Origin: Bifidobacterium breve | Lineage (GTDB): Bacteria > Actinomycetota > Actinomycetes > Nanopelagicales > Nanopelagicaceae | DNA length: 59,192 nucleotides | Direction: 5' to 3' | Assembly: GCA_945889195.1 (NCBI GenBank) | Contig: CAMDBB010000008.1 | Span: 1-59,192 of the forward strand | In this document: piece by piece, positions 1 through 8,951 of the stretch | Layout of the letters: every line of letters starts with the position of its first letter | Position numbering within the stretch: position 1 is the first letter of the stretch | Position numbers and translations under genes: made by a program | The notes under the pieces: model-generated | Told to the model about the DNA's origin: nothing | The model's database searches: none | What the model saw: the letters and a program-made list of their open reading frames with translations, nothing else

Positions 1-230
1 GGATTGAGCTTCGCGCCTTGTTCTTTAACTCTTTCAAGAGTGCGCTGTGCCCAGGCAAATTCAAGGCCAAGAACGAGCAACCCGAGAATCACCAACGGAA
101 TGGTGAATGGTCCAGGAAGAACTGAGAGCAGCAAACCAATAACAATAAGCGTCGATCCGATGACCGAAACTATTGTTTTACGGAGAGCAGATGGAAGTAA
201 CTTCCAGCCTTTAGCTATCTCTCTCTTCAT
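1..230 (-). CDS. PGPGW-family putative transmembrane protein (partial)
   Basis: An open frame starts with ATG at 230 and runs off the left edge, giving 76 visible residues. After a basic start (MKREIAKGWKLLPSALRKT) there is a hydrophobic helix, a turn containing LPGPFTIPLVILG, a second helix and an amphipathic segment with WAQ. The LPGP turn between two helices is typical of the small actinobacterial PGPGW membrane proteins, whose function is not established. Its start overlaps the last 20 bases of the upstream TerC gene, so the two are probably translationally coupled and may share the TerC riboswitch. The C-terminus is missing. The assignment rests on the motif and topology only. Confidence 0.72.
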   Translation of the reverse strand, partial: MKREIAKGWKLLPSALRKTIVSVIGSTLIVIGLLLSVLPGPFTIPLVILGLLVLGLEFAWAQRTLERVKEQGAKLN

Positions 231-1209
231 CGCCCTTGCTTCCTGTAATGCGACCGACATGTGCCTTAGCTGATGGATCAGACTTAGTCTTCACCAAGCT
301 GGCTACTGTCGCTACAAGAAGAATCATACCGATTACACCCAGGCTGATTGAGGTAGGAATCTTAGGAATTGAGGCGAATTCTTCGTGAAGATAAGTCATG
401 ATCAACTTCACTCCGATAAACATCAAGATGATTGATAGCCCAAGAGATAGGTAAACCAAGCGGTCCAAGAGCCCCTTAACGAGGAAGTAAAGGGCGCGCA
501 GACCAAGAAGTGCGAAGGCGTTAGCTGAGAAGACCAAGAAGGTCTCCGAAGTCACACCGAACGTTGCCGGAATTGAGTCAAGGGCGAAGAGTAAATCTGT
601 TGAAGCAATGGCAACCATGACCATAAACATCGGGGTCGCATAGCGCTTACCGTTTTGGCGGATAAAGAGCTTCGTTCCGTGGAATTCATCGACCATAGCG
701 ATGCGCTTACGCATAATCTTGACCAACTTATTATCTCCTGGTGTTGGATCTTCATCCCAGTGCTTAAAGAGTCCAACGCCGGTCCAGATCAGAATTGCAC
801 CGAAGATGACAAAGGTGAAGGCAAAGGCTGCGAGCGCTGCTGCACCCACTGCAATAAAGATTGTGCGCAAGACAAGGGCCAAGATAACTCCGAAGAGCAA
901 GATGCGCTGGTGGTAGATGCTGGGAACTGCAAATTGCGCCAAGATAATGACGAAGACGAAGAGATTATCTACAGAGAGAGATTTCTCAACTAAGTAGGCG
1001 GCAAAGAACTCTGTTCCCTTTTGATTGCCATATTGCGCCCATACCCAGATACCAAAGGCGATGGCAAGGCCGATATAGAAAATTGACCAGCTCGCTGCCT
1101 CTTTGAATTTAACCTCGTGGGGCTTTGCGCTAACAGTTAAGAGATCGACCACGACGAGCAGAAGAATTGCTCCGACAGTAAGTGACCAGACTAGTAATGA
1201 AACATCCAT
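211..1209 (-). CDS. TerC family integral membrane protein, probable metal (Mn2+) exporter
   Basis: This 332-residue polytopic membrane protein belongs to the TerC/Alx family, linked to manganese export and, in some bacteria, tellurite resistance. Conserved acidic membrane motifs are visible: VVVDLLT in helix 1, LSVDNLFVF near residue 80 and STDLLFALDSIPA in the second half, followed by ALLGLRALYF. About eight to nine hydrophobic segments are present. A Shine-Dalgarno-like GGAGC lies just before ATG 1209. A probable yybP-ykoY riboswitch lies in the leader, which supports a manganese role. The 3' end overlaps the PGPGW gene by 20 bases. A second, damaged terC lies near 25.5 kb. Family membership is secure; the ion is inferred. 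Confidence 0.93.
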   Translation of the reverse strand: MDVSLLVWSLTVGAILLLVVVDLLTVSAKPHEVKFKEAASWSIFYIGLAIAFGIWVWAQYGNQKGTEFFAAYLVEKSLSVDNLFVFVIILAQFAVPSIYHQRILLFGVILALVLRTIFIAVGAAALAAFAFTFVIFGAILIWTGVGLFKHWDEDPTPGDNKLVKIMRKRIAMVDEFHGTKLFIRQNGKRYATPMFMVMVAIASTDLLFALDSIPATFGVTSETFLVFSANAFALLGLRALYFLVKGLLDRLVYLSLGLSIILMFIGVKLIMTYLHEEFASIPKIPTSISLGVIGMILLVATVASLVKTKSDPSAKAHVGRITGSKGDEERDS

Positions 1210-1245
1210 GAATAAGCTCCTTGACTCGCGTAATGAGAAACGTGG

Positions 1246-1338
1246 TCAAGGTCTTCCTAACCGAAATCGTATTTCGGCCAGCGCCCCGGGTTTTTACACC
1301 GTATTGACGAGGTAGCTGTATCTAGGTACTCCCCTTAA
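1246..1338 (-). promoter_or_regulatory. probable yybP-ykoY (manganese) riboswitch upstream of terC
   Basis: Read on the minus strand, the leader of the TerC gene has a closing helix TTAAGG (1338-1333) with CCTTGA (1251-1246). The first helix runs into GGGGAGTA, and a CGTCAATACG element follows at 1309-1300. A hairpin CCGAAATACGATTTCGG lies at 1277-1261, and the 3' side has AGACC. GGGGAGTA after the P1 helix, the GTCAATACG-like internal segment and the AGACC side are hallmarks of the Mn2+-sensing yybP-ykoY class, which commonly controls terC/alx and mntP genes. I see no clear terminator stem, so control may act on translation. The call comes from motif reading, not a covariance search. Confidence 0.72.
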
Positions 1339-1416
1339 ACATCACGGAGTCTAAATGCGACTTACGGGTATCGCAACTTGACCTCTATTATCAGGGTCTT
1401 AAGCCAAGGGGGAAAA

Positions 1417-2907
1417 ATGAGCACAATCGTCAATCACTGGATCAATGGTGCTGAATTTGTCAGTAAATCTGGAAGAACTTCTCCGGTCTATGACCCAGCA
1501 CTTGGAACAGAGACAAAGCGAGTTGCTCTAGCCGATCAAGCTGAAATTAACGCTGCCATCAAGGCCGCTAAAGATGCATTCCCAAAGTGGCGGGATGAAT
1601 CACTAGCAAAGCGCCAACAGATTGTCTTTAAGTTCCGCGAACTTCTCAATGAGAAAAAGCCAGAGCTTGCTGAAATCATTACCAGCGAACACGGCAAGGT
1701 GCTCTCAGATGCGCTCGGTGAAATCACCCGTGGCCAAGAAGTTGTTGAATTTGCAACAGGAATTCCTCACCTGCTTAAGGGTTTCTATTCAGAAAATGTC
1801 TCAACTGGCGTAGATGTCTATTCAACTCGTCAGCCACTTGGCGTCGTCGGAATCATCAGCCCATTTAACTTCCCAGCCATGGTGCCAATGTGGTTCTACC
1901 CAATCGCAATCGCTGCTGGAAATACAGTTGTACTTAAGCCATCTGAGAAAGATCCAACCGCTTCTATGTGGATCGCCAAGCTCTGGAAAGAAGCTGGCTT
2001 GCCTGATGGTGTCTTTAACGTGCTCAATGGCGATAAAGAATCTGTAGACGGACTGCTTAACAGCCCAGATGTCGAATCAATTTCATTCGTTGGCTCTACT
2101 CCAATCGCGCAATACATTTACGAGAACGCTTCCCGTAACGGCAAGCGCGTGCAGGCACTTGGTGGAGCAAAGAACCACATGCTCGTGCTTCCCGATGCAG
2201 ATCTTGAACTTGTTGCCGACTCAGCCATTAATGCAGGCTTCGGCAGCGCCGGTGAGCGCTGTATGGCAATCTCAGTAGTGGTTGCAGTTGAGCCTGTTGC
2301 AGATAAGTTGATTCCAAAGATTGTTGAACGTATGAGCAAGTTGCGCACAGGTGATGGACGTCGCGGCTGCGATATGGGTCCACTTGTTACCAAGGAACAC
2401 CGCGACAAGGTTGCTTCTTATATCGAAATCGCTGAAAAAGATGGCGCATCAGTTGTCGTTGACGGTCGTAATCCAACAGTTGATGGTGAGCCAAATGGTT
2501 TCTGGCTTGGGCCAACTCTCGTTGATAAGGTGCCAACTACCTCTAAGGTCTACACCGAAGAAATCTTCGGACCAGTACTTTCTATCGTGCGCGTAAAGAG
2601 CTACGACGATGGCGTAAAGCTGATCAATAGCGGTGCTTTCGGTAACGGCACAGCAATCTTCACCAACGATGGTGGCGCAGCTCGTCGCTTCCAGAATGAG
2701 ATTGAAGTAGGAATGGTCGGAATCAACGTTCCTATCCCTGTTCCTGTTGCTTACTACTCATTCGGCGGTTGGAAGCAATCACTCTTCGGCGATACCAAAG
2801 CGCACGGCGTTGAAGGCGTTCACTTCTTCACACGTGGCAAGGCGATTACATCTCGTTGGCTAGATCCAAGCCACGGCGGAATCAACCTCGGCTTCCCACA
2901 GAACTAA
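1417..2907 (+). CDS. iolA: CoA-acylating (methyl)malonate-semialdehyde dehydrogenase
   Basis: This enzyme oxidises malonate semialdehyde (or methylmalonate semialdehyde) with NAD+ and CoA to acetyl-CoA (or propionyl-CoA), the last step of inositol catabolism. The 496-residue protein has the ALDH fold, with the NAD-site region GIISPFNFPAMVPMWFYPIA and catalytic Cys in GSAGERCMAIS. The C-terminal FGGWKQSLFGD is typical of MmsA/IolA. I chose ATG 1417 because a strong AAGGGGG Shine-Dalgarno lies just upstream; an earlier TTG at 1378 would add 13 poor residues. It is the first gene of the inositol operon and is followed 8 bases later by iolB, which favours malonate semialdehyde as the substrate. 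Confidence 0.95.
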   Translation: MSTIVNHWINGAEFVSKSGRTSPVYDPALGTETKRVALADQAEINAAIKAAKDAFPKWRDESLAKRQQIVFKFRELLNEKKPELAEIITSEHGKVLSDALGEITRGQEVVEFATGIPHLLKGFYSENVSTGVDVYSTRQPLGVVGIISPFNFPAMVPMWFYPIAIAAGNTVVLKPSEKDPTASMWIAKLWKEAGLPDGVFNVLNGDKESVDGLLNSPDVESISFVGSTPIAQYIYENASRNGKRVQALGGAKNHMLVLPDADLELVADSAINAGFGSAGERCMAISVVVAVEPVADKLIPKIVERMSKLRTGDGRRGCDMGPLVTKEHRDKVASYIEIAEKDGASVVVDGRNPTVDGEPNGFWLGPTLVDKVPTTSKVYTEEIFGPVLSIVRVKSYDDGVKLINSGAFGNGTAIFTNDGGAARRFQNEIEVGMVGINVPIPVPVAYYSFGGWKQSLFGDTKAHGVEGVHFFTRGKAITSRWLDPSHGGINLGFPQN

Positions 2908-2915
2908 TTCGATAG

Positions 2916-3821
2916 ATGCCGTCTCAATCGCAGAAGTGGTTCTTCCGTTCATCGGAACTCGCCCACGGTGATTGGGATGTGCATATCGATGCTGCCAGCC
3001 CACCTGCAGAAGGTTGGAAATACACCGGCTTGCGCATTGGCACGCTCAATAAGCCACTGACGCTTCCAGCTGATGCCAATGAACGAATCATCTTTCTCCT
3101 TGAAGGAACCAGCGCCGTTGTTGAATATGTAGTTGCTGGTGGCGCACCTGCGAGCCAAGTCCTTGCTGGTCGCGCATCCGTCTTTCATGGACCAACAGAT
3201 CAGCTCTATCTGCCAATCAATACCTCAGCAACAATCACAGGCACAGGTCGCATTGCAGTGGGTGAAACTCCAGCAACTGTTGCAAAGCCTGTTCAATTTA
3301 CTCCCAAGGATAAAGTGCAAGTTGCTATCCGTGGCGCAGGTCGTGAATCCAGACAAGTACACAACCTGGGAATGCCTGACACCCTTGATGCCGATCGCAT
3401 GGTTGTCTGCGAAGTCATTGTCCCTGCAGGAAATTGGTCGGGTTCTCCTTCTCATAAACATGATTGTTATGTGCCAGGAAAAGAATCAACTCTGGAAGAG
3501 ATCTATTACTTTGAAAGCGCTGTCACTCGCGGTGCAACGACTTCGGCATCTTCACCATTTGGTTACTTTCGCGGAACATCAGCCGATAGCCGTCCCTATG
3601 ATGTTGCAGAAGAGATTCACTCAGGCGATGTTGCTCTCGTTCCTTACGGTTGGCATGGCCCAGCTGCTGCCGGTCCCGGTTACGACCTTTACTTCTTCAA
3701 TGTGATGGCCGGGCCTGACCCAGAGCGCGCATGGAATGCCACCGATCATCCTGATCAAGTGTGGATTCGACAGACTTGGCAATCACAGCAAACAGACCCA
3801 AGATTGCCCTACGGAGCATAG
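2916..3821 (+). CDS. iolB: 5-deoxy-glucuronate isomerase
   Basis: IolB isomerises 5-deoxy-D-glucuronate to 2-deoxy-5-keto-D-gluconate in myo-inositol breakdown. The 301-residue protein has the bicupin layout of the family, with the metal-binding stretch SPSHKHDCYVPG near residue 185 followed by an EEIYYFE segment, and later a YGWHGPAAAGPGYDLYFFNV motif that would complete the second cupin site. The length matches family members of about 270-300 residues. It sits 8 bases after iolA and 12 bases before iolD. No strong ribosome-binding site is visible, so translation is probably coupled to iolA. Confidence 0.93.
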   Translation: MPSQSQKWFFRSSELAHGDWDVHIDAASPPAEGWKYTGLRIGTLNKPLTLPADANERIIFLLEGTSAVVEYVVAGGAPASQVLAGRASVFHGPTDQLYLPINTSATITGTGRIAVGETPATVAKPVQFTPKDKVQVAIRGAGRESRQVHNLGMPDTLDADRMVVCEVIVPAGNWSGSPSHKHDCYVPGKESTLEEIYYFESAVTRGATTSASSPFGYFRGTSADSRPYDVAEEIHSGDVALVPYGWHGPAAAGPGYDLYFFNVMAGPDPERAWNATDHPDQVWIRQTWQSQQTDPRLPYGA

Positions 3822-3833
3822 AAAGGAATTGAT

Positions 3834-5747
3834 ATGGCGATGCGAAAGATGACTGTTAGCCAGGCGATTGTTGAATTCCTGGCCCACCAGTACACAGTCG
3901 ATGGCAATCATCGCGAACGCACAATTCCGGGAATCTTTGGAATCTTCGGCCACGGAAATGTTGCTGGTATCGGACAAGCGCTCAAACAATTCTCTGTCGA
4001 TAGCCCATCTCTGATGCCTTATTACCAAGCGCGTAATGAACAAGCGATGGTGCATGAATCATCTGCTTTTGCACGGATCAAGCGCCGTCGCGCTACCTTT
4101 GCATGCGCGGCCTCTGTGGGTCCAGGGGCCACCAACATGCTGACCGGTGCTGCAGTTGCAACAACAAATCGCTTGCCGGTGCTGTTGCTGCCATCTGACA
4201 CCTTTGCAAATCGCTCATCTGATCCAGTCTTGCAACAACTAGAAGTTCCACATGATGCATCTATCTCGGTCAACGATGCCTTTAAACCTCTTTCACGATT
4301 CTTCGATCGTGTGCAGCGACTAGAACAAGTCTTCTCTGCGCTCCTTGGTGCAATGCGCGTGCTGACAGATCCTGTCGAAACCGGCGCTGTCACAATCTGC
4401 CTTCCTGAAGATGTGCAGGCAGAAATCATTGAAGTCCCTGAAGAGTTCTTGGCAGATCGTGAGTGGCATATTCGTCGTCCCCGGGCAGAAAGCTCGGTTC
4501 TTGCCGAAGCAGCTCGCGTGATTGCATCTGCCAAAGCTCCACTCATCATCGCTGGTGGCGGAGTTATCTACTCTGATGCGCACCAAGCGCTCCAGAAGTT
4601 TGTTGAACAGACAAAGATTCCTGTCAGCGCATCACAAGCTGGCGTTGGTTCACTTAACTGGGATCACCCTCAGTATTTAGGCTCCGTTGGCGCCACTGGT
4701 ACAACGGCCTCAAATCGATTAGCAAAAGATGCTGATGTCGTCATCGGAATCGGCACTCGCTACAGCGACTTCACAACATCGAGCCGTACCGCCTTCCAAA
4801 ACCCAGATGTGCGCTTTATCAATATCAATATCGCCTCATTTGATGCCTTTAAGCACGGCAGCGCGCTGCCAGTTGTCGCAGATGCACGTGAAACGCTGAC
4901 AGAGCTCACATCTCTTCTCGCTACATTCCAAGTTTCTGCTGACTATGCAGCGCGCGCCACTAAAGAGAAGCGTGAATGGGATGCGCTACTTGATGCAGCC
5001 TTTGTCGATCAGAAGCGTGCGCTACCAAGCCAGACAGAAATCATTCATGCTGTGCAATCTGCATCTGATGCAAATGACACAGTAATTTGTGCGGCTGGTT
5101 CGCTGCCGGGAGATCTGCATAAGTTATGGCGCGTGCGTTCTCCTCTTGGCTATCACGTTGAATATGCCTTCTCTTGTATGGGATATGAAATCGCTGCTGG
5201 TTTAGGCGCAGCTCGCGCCGGCGCGATGCCAATCGTGATGGTCGGCGATGGTTCATATCTGATGATGCACACTGAAATTGTTTCAGCTGTTGCTGAAGGA
5301 CTTAAATTTGTCATCGTTCTGATTCAGAACCATGGCTATGCCTCAATCGGCCATCTCTCCGAAAGTATTGGTTCACAACGTTTCGGTACCAAATACCGAT
5401 TCCACGATGCACAAGGCAATAACTTTGAAGGTAGCCAGAAGTTGCCAGTTGATTTAGCTGCGAATGCTGCAAGCCTTGGAATTGATGTCATCAGCATCAA
5501 CGAATCTCCTTCTGCAATTGCCGATCTGCATGCAGCGGTAAGGAAGGCAAAGTCTTCAAAGACAGCTACCTTGATTCACATCAATAGCGACCCACTTCTC
5601 TATTCACCTTCCGGAGAAGGTTGGTGGGATGTTCCGATTGCGCCGATCTCAACCTTAAAGAGCACCCAAGATGCCTATGCAAAGTACTCAGTGGATATTA
5701 AGAAGCAACGCCCGTTGCTCGGCAATGGCATAAAAGATAAGAAATAG
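3834..5747 (+). CDS. iolD: 3D-(3,5/4)-trihydroxycyclohexane-1,2-dione acylhydrolase (ThDP-dependent)
   Basis: IolD opens the ring of 3D-trihydroxycyclohexane-1,2-dione to give 5-deoxy-glucuronate. The 637-residue protein has the three-domain thiamine diphosphate fold. The N-terminal domain carries GIFGHGNVAGIGQAL and the probable ThDP-activating Glu in NEQAMVHES. A central Rossmann-like domain has the IGIGTRYSDF segment. The C-terminal domain carries the GDG...N cofactor motif, from GDGSYLMMHTEIV to LIQNHGYASIG. A GAAAGGA ribosome-binding site precedes ATG 3834. Its place between iolB and iolE agrees with the pathway. Confidence 0.95.
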   Translation: MAMRKMTVSQAIVEFLAHQYTVDGNHRERTIPGIFGIFGHGNVAGIGQALKQFSVDSPSLMPYYQARNEQAMVHESSAFARIKRRRATFACAASVGPGATNMLTGAAVATTNRLPVLLLPSDTFANRSSDPVLQQLEVPHDASISVNDAFKPLSRFFDRVQRLEQVFSALLGAMRVLTDPVETGAVTICLPEDVQAEIIEVPEEFLADREWHIRRPRAESSVLAEAARVIASAKAPLIIAGGGVIYSDAHQALQKFVEQTKIPVSASQAGVGSLNWDHPQYLGSVGATGTTASNRLAKDADVVIGIGTRYSDFTTSSRTAFQNPDVRFININIASFDAFKHGSALPVVADARETLTELTSLLATFQVSADYAARATKEKREWDALLDAAFVDQKRALPSQTEIIHAVQSASDANDTVICAAGSLPGDLHKLWRVRSPLGYHVEYAFSCMGYEIAAGLGAARAGAMPIVMVGDGSYLMMHTEIVSAVAEGLKFVIVLIQNHGYASIGHLSESIGSQRFGTKYRFHDAQGNNFEGSQKLPVDLAANAASLGIDVISINESPSAIADLHAAVRKAKSSKTATLIHINSDPLLYSPSGEGWWDVPIAPISTLKSTQDAYAKYSVDIKKQRPLLGNGIKDKK

Positions 5748-5757
5748 GAGCCCACTC

Positions 5758-6672
5758 ATGACACAGCAAATCCGCGTAGGTACCGCACCCGATTCATGGG
5801 GTGTCTGGTTTCCCAGCGAACCTCATCAAGTGCCATGGGATCGCTTCCTTGATGAAGTTGTAGAAGCTGGTTACCACTGGATTGAACTCGGGCCATATGG
5901 ATATCTGCCAACAGATCCAAAGCAGCTAGAAGATGAACTTGGTAAGCGCAATCTCAAGATGACTGCTGGAACAGTCTTTACTGGATTCCATAAAGAGGAT
6001 GAGAGCCAATGGCAGCGCGCATGGGATCAAGCACTCGCTGTTGCAACGCTTGTTTCAAAGCTTGGCGTTGAACACCTCGTTGTTATCCCTGATCTATGGC
6101 GCGATGACAAGACCGGCCAAGCCCGCGAATCTCGCACCCTTACTAATGAACAGTGGAAGCGACTTGCTGCAGGACATAACAAGCTAGGTAAGGCGCTCCT
6201 TGAAGAGTTCGGTATTCATCAGCAATTCCACTCTCATGCAGATAGCCATATTGGTACCTATCAAGAAGTAGAGCGTTACTTGCAAGAGACTGATGCAAAG
6301 TATTCAAACCTCTGCCTCGATACCGGACACTTTGCGTACTACTTAGGTGACAACATCAAGATGATGAACGCCTATCCAGAGCGCATCGGTTACCTGCACT
6401 TGAAGCAGGTACACCCAGATATCTTGGCTGAGACTCTTAAGAATGATATTCCGTTTGGCGATGCTGTTGCCAAGGGAGTAATGACAGAGCCAGGCTTTGA
6501 AGGAGTACCAAAGTTTGCACCCATCATTGAGCGCGCACTTGAAATCAATCCAGATATCTTCGCCATCATTGAACAAGATATGTACGGCTGCCCTGTCGAT
6601 ATGCCATTCCCGATTGCACAACGCACTCGCGAACATATCTTGGCTGCCACCCGCGCTGCACGCGTGAAGTAG
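5758..6672 (+). CDS. iolE: myo-inosose-2 dehydratase
   Basis: IolE dehydrates 2-keto-myo-inositol (scyllo-inosose) to 3D-trihydroxycyclohexane-1,2-dione, the substrate of IolD. The 304-residue protein is a TIM barrel of the xylose isomerase-like/AP endonuclease 2 superfamily. The opening RVGTAPDSWGVW and the segment YHWIELGPYGYLPTDP are characteristic of IolE/MocC. Metal-ligand candidates are in QFHSHADSHIG and LCLDTGHFAYY, with EQDMYG near the C-terminus. A GGAG Shine-Dalgarno lies in the 10-base gap after iolD. Confidence 0.95.
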   Translation: MTQQIRVGTAPDSWGVWFPSEPHQVPWDRFLDEVVEAGYHWIELGPYGYLPTDPKQLEDELGKRNLKMTAGTVFTGFHKEDESQWQRAWDQALAVATLVSKLGVEHLVVIPDLWRDDKTGQARESRTLTNEQWKRLAAGHNKLGKALLEEFGIHQQFHSHADSHIGTYQEVERYLQETDAKYSNLCLDTGHFAYYLGDNIKMMNAYPERIGYLHLKQVHPDILAETLKNDIPFGDAVAKGVMTEPGFEGVPKFAPIIERALEINPDIFAIIEQDMYGCPVDMPFPIAQRTREHILAATRAARVK

Positions 6673-6678
6673 GCGTCC

Positions 6679-7869
6679 ATGGCTAAGAAGACCCTCGGCT
6701 ACGGCCTCATCAGCGTTGGCTGGATGGGTCGCGTACATAGCCGCGGGCTTTCACAGGTTCCAGAGCGTTACCCTGAACTTGGCGTTGTCATTCGTAAAGT
6801 GATTGCTGCTGACACTCTGGAATCTGCGCGCGATAACGCAGTAAACCTGATGGGGTTTGAGCAAGCAACCGAAAATTATCTCGATGTCATCAACCATCCC
6901 GATGTCGATATCGTCTCAATCTGTTCTCCAAACTTTCTCCACCACGAAATCGCAATGGCTGCTATCAAGGCAGGCAAAGATTTCTGGATTGAAAAGCCGA
7001 TGGGCCGTAGCGAAGTTGAATCTCGTGAAATTGCAGAAGGCGCAATCGCCAAAGGCCTGATAACTGCAGTGGGATTTAATTATCGCCAATCCCCTGCCAT
7101 CGCTCATGCGCGCGAACTGGTACGTGGCGGCAAACTTGGAAAGATCTATAACGTCGAAGTCAAGATGATTGCCGACTACGTCAACGATCCTGAAGGTGCC
7201 TTTACCTGGCGCTATGTCAATGAATTTGCCGGCTCCGGAGTTTTGGGTGACTTAATGTCACATGGCTTTGATCTAGCCCAGTATGTAGTTGATGACATCA
7301 CCGAAATCAACGCGCAATCTGAGATCTTTATCAAGGAACGTCGCGAGGCAGCTCCTGGCACTTCACACTTTGCCAAGAATGCATCGGGTGAACTTCGCAC
7401 AGTTGAAAATGAAGATTGGACTTCAGGCATGATGCGCTTTGCCAATGGCGCAAGCGGCACCTTTGAAAGTTCACGAATCAGCGTTGGTCCATCATGCGAA
7501 TACAGCATTGAAGTCCGTGGCTCATTGGGCACAATCCGTTGGAACTTTGAACGTCTGACTGAACTAGAAGTCGCCTACCGTGATGCCCCTGAATATGGCT
7601 TTACTCGTGCGCTTTCAGCCCCTGGCGATGGCCACTATGGCAACTTCCAACCTGGACGTGGAATAGCGATGAGCTTTGATGACCTAAAGACTATTGAGGC
7701 ATCACTTTTCATAAAGTCAGTACTAGAACGTAAGCAGCATGCACCATCGGCATCTGATTGCTACTCAGCAGCTGAATGTGTTGCAGCCGCAAAGCGCTCC
7801 ATTGCAACAGGATCTTGGCAGAAGGTAAACCCAGTCACCACCAATCGCACCACGAAGGGCCTCACATGA
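6679..7869 (+). CDS. Gfo/Idh/MocA family oxidoreductase in the inositol operon
   Basis: A 396-residue NAD(P)-dependent dehydrogenase with an N-terminal Rossmann fold (YGLISVGWMGRVHSRG) and the family catalytic EKP motif (DFWIEKPMGRS). The C-terminal alpha/beta substrate domain includes SHGFDLAQYVVDD. Family members oxidise or reduce polyols, inositols and sugars. From context it may act on another inositol isomer (for example scyllo- or D-chiro-inositol) or an inosose intermediate, but the sequence does not fix the substrate. It starts 6 bases after iolE, and its stop codon overlaps the start of the transaldolase-like gene (ATGA). Confidence 0.9.
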   Translation: MAKKTLGYGLISVGWMGRVHSRGLSQVPERYPELGVVIRKVIAADTLESARDNAVNLMGFEQATENYLDVINHPDVDIVSICSPNFLHHEIAMAAIKAGKDFWIEKPMGRSEVESREIAEGAIAKGLITAVGFNYRQSPAIAHARELVRGGKLGKIYNVEVKMIADYVNDPEGAFTWRYVNEFAGSGVLGDLMSHGFDLAQYVVDDITEINAQSEIFIKERREAAPGTSHFAKNASGELRTVENEDWTSGMMRFANGASGTFESSRISVGPSCEYSIEVRGSLGTIRWNFERLTELEVAYRDAPEYGFTRALSAPGDGHYGNFQPGRGIAMSFDDLKTIEASLFIKSVLERKQHAPSASDCYSAAECVAAAKRSIATGSWQKVNPVTTNRTTKGLT

Positions 7870-8942
7870 GCGAGTCACCATTTCTCTACATGAAGAAGAA
7901 TTCCAAGACTGTTCTGTGGAATGACTCGGCAGATCCAAAAGAGCTCAAAGATGCGCTTACCTGGGGAATCGTTGGGGCAACATGTAATCCAGTAATCGCT
8001 CTTACCGCACTGAAGGCTGATCAAGAACATTGGGTTGGCCGTATCAAGGATTATGCCAAGGCACATCCAACTGCCACAGATGATGCAATCGGCTGGGCGA
8101 TGGTCAAGGAACTTTCTATCAGCGCTGCGAAGTTATTTGAGCCAGAGTTTGAGAAACAGAACGGCCGCAATGGACGTCTTTCCATTCAAACAGATCCACG
8201 GAACTTCAGAGATGCAAAGGCGCTTGCTGACCAGGCGGTTGAGTTCTCTCAACTTGCTAAGAATATGATTGTAAAAATTCCAGTTACCTCTGAGGCAATT
8301 GCCGCCTTTGAAGAAGCTACCTATCAAGGCGTCAGCATTAATGCCACTGTCTCATTCTCAGTTGCTCAAACAATCGCGGTAGCTGAAGCAATCGAGCGCG
8401 GACTTAAGCGCCGTGAAGCAGAAGGAAAAGATATTTCTCAGATGGGGCCTGTCTGCACCATCATGGTTGGTCGCGTTGATGACTGGGTAAAGGTTGGTGC
8501 AGAGAAGATGGGTGCGAAGGTAGACCCTGAGATTCTTGAATGGGCTGGTGTTGCTGTCTTTAGACATGCTCACAAGGTCTATACCGAGCGCGGCTATCGC
8601 ACACGTTTATTGTCGGCTGCATTCCGTAATCACATGCACTGGTCTGAAATCATCGGTGGCGACTCTGTAATTTCACCTCCATACGCATGGCAGGTAAAGA
8701 TCAACGAAATGGGTATTACCCCGAACCTCAGTAGCGTTAATGAGCCAATAGAGGCGCGCATCCTTGATCCACTCCTTGAAAACTTCCCAGAGTTTAGAAA
8801 GATGTATGACGTTGATGGCTTAAAGGTAGAAGAGTTCACCCACTTTGGTGCAACTCTGCGTACCTTGCGCGGCTTTTTGCAATCAGTCAATGATCTCGAA
8901 TCATTTGTTCGTGATGTCACCGTCCCAAATCCAGATAAGTAA
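7866..8942 (+). CDS. transaldolase-family protein in the inositol operon
   Basis: A 358-residue protein of the transaldolase/class I aldolase superfamily. The visible signature is NMIVKIPVTSEAIAAFEE, whose Lys corresponds to the Schiff-base lysine of transaldolases, preceded by QTDPRNFRD and followed by GVSINATVSFSVAQ. It is clearly diverged from housekeeping Tal. The start ATG 7866 overlaps the preceding stop by four bases (ATGA). Because the operon has no iolJ aldolase, this protein is a candidate for the carbon-carbon cleavage step or another aldol step. That is inference from context only. Confidence 0.88.
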   Translation: MSESPFLYMKKNSKTVLWNDSADPKELKDALTWGIVGATCNPVIALTALKADQEHWVGRIKDYAKAHPTATDDAIGWAMVKELSISAAKLFEPEFEKQNGRNGRLSIQTDPRNFRDAKALADQAVEFSQLAKNMIVKIPVTSEAIAAFEEATYQGVSINATVSFSVAQTIAVAEAIERGLKRREAEGKDISQMGPVCTIMVGRVDDWVKVGAEKMGAKVDPEILEWAGVAVFRHAHKVYTERGYRTRLLSAAFRNHMHWSEIIGGDSVISPPYAWQVKINEMGITPNLSSVNEPIEARILDPLLENFPEFRKMYDVDGLKVEEFTHFGATLRTLRGFLQSVNDLESFVRDVTVPNPDK

Positions 8943-8951
8943 AGGAAAGCC

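Noticed and set aside
1-273. Plus-strand frame at the left edge.
   Set aside because: It is the complement of the PGPGW gene and the TerC 3' end; no coding signs.
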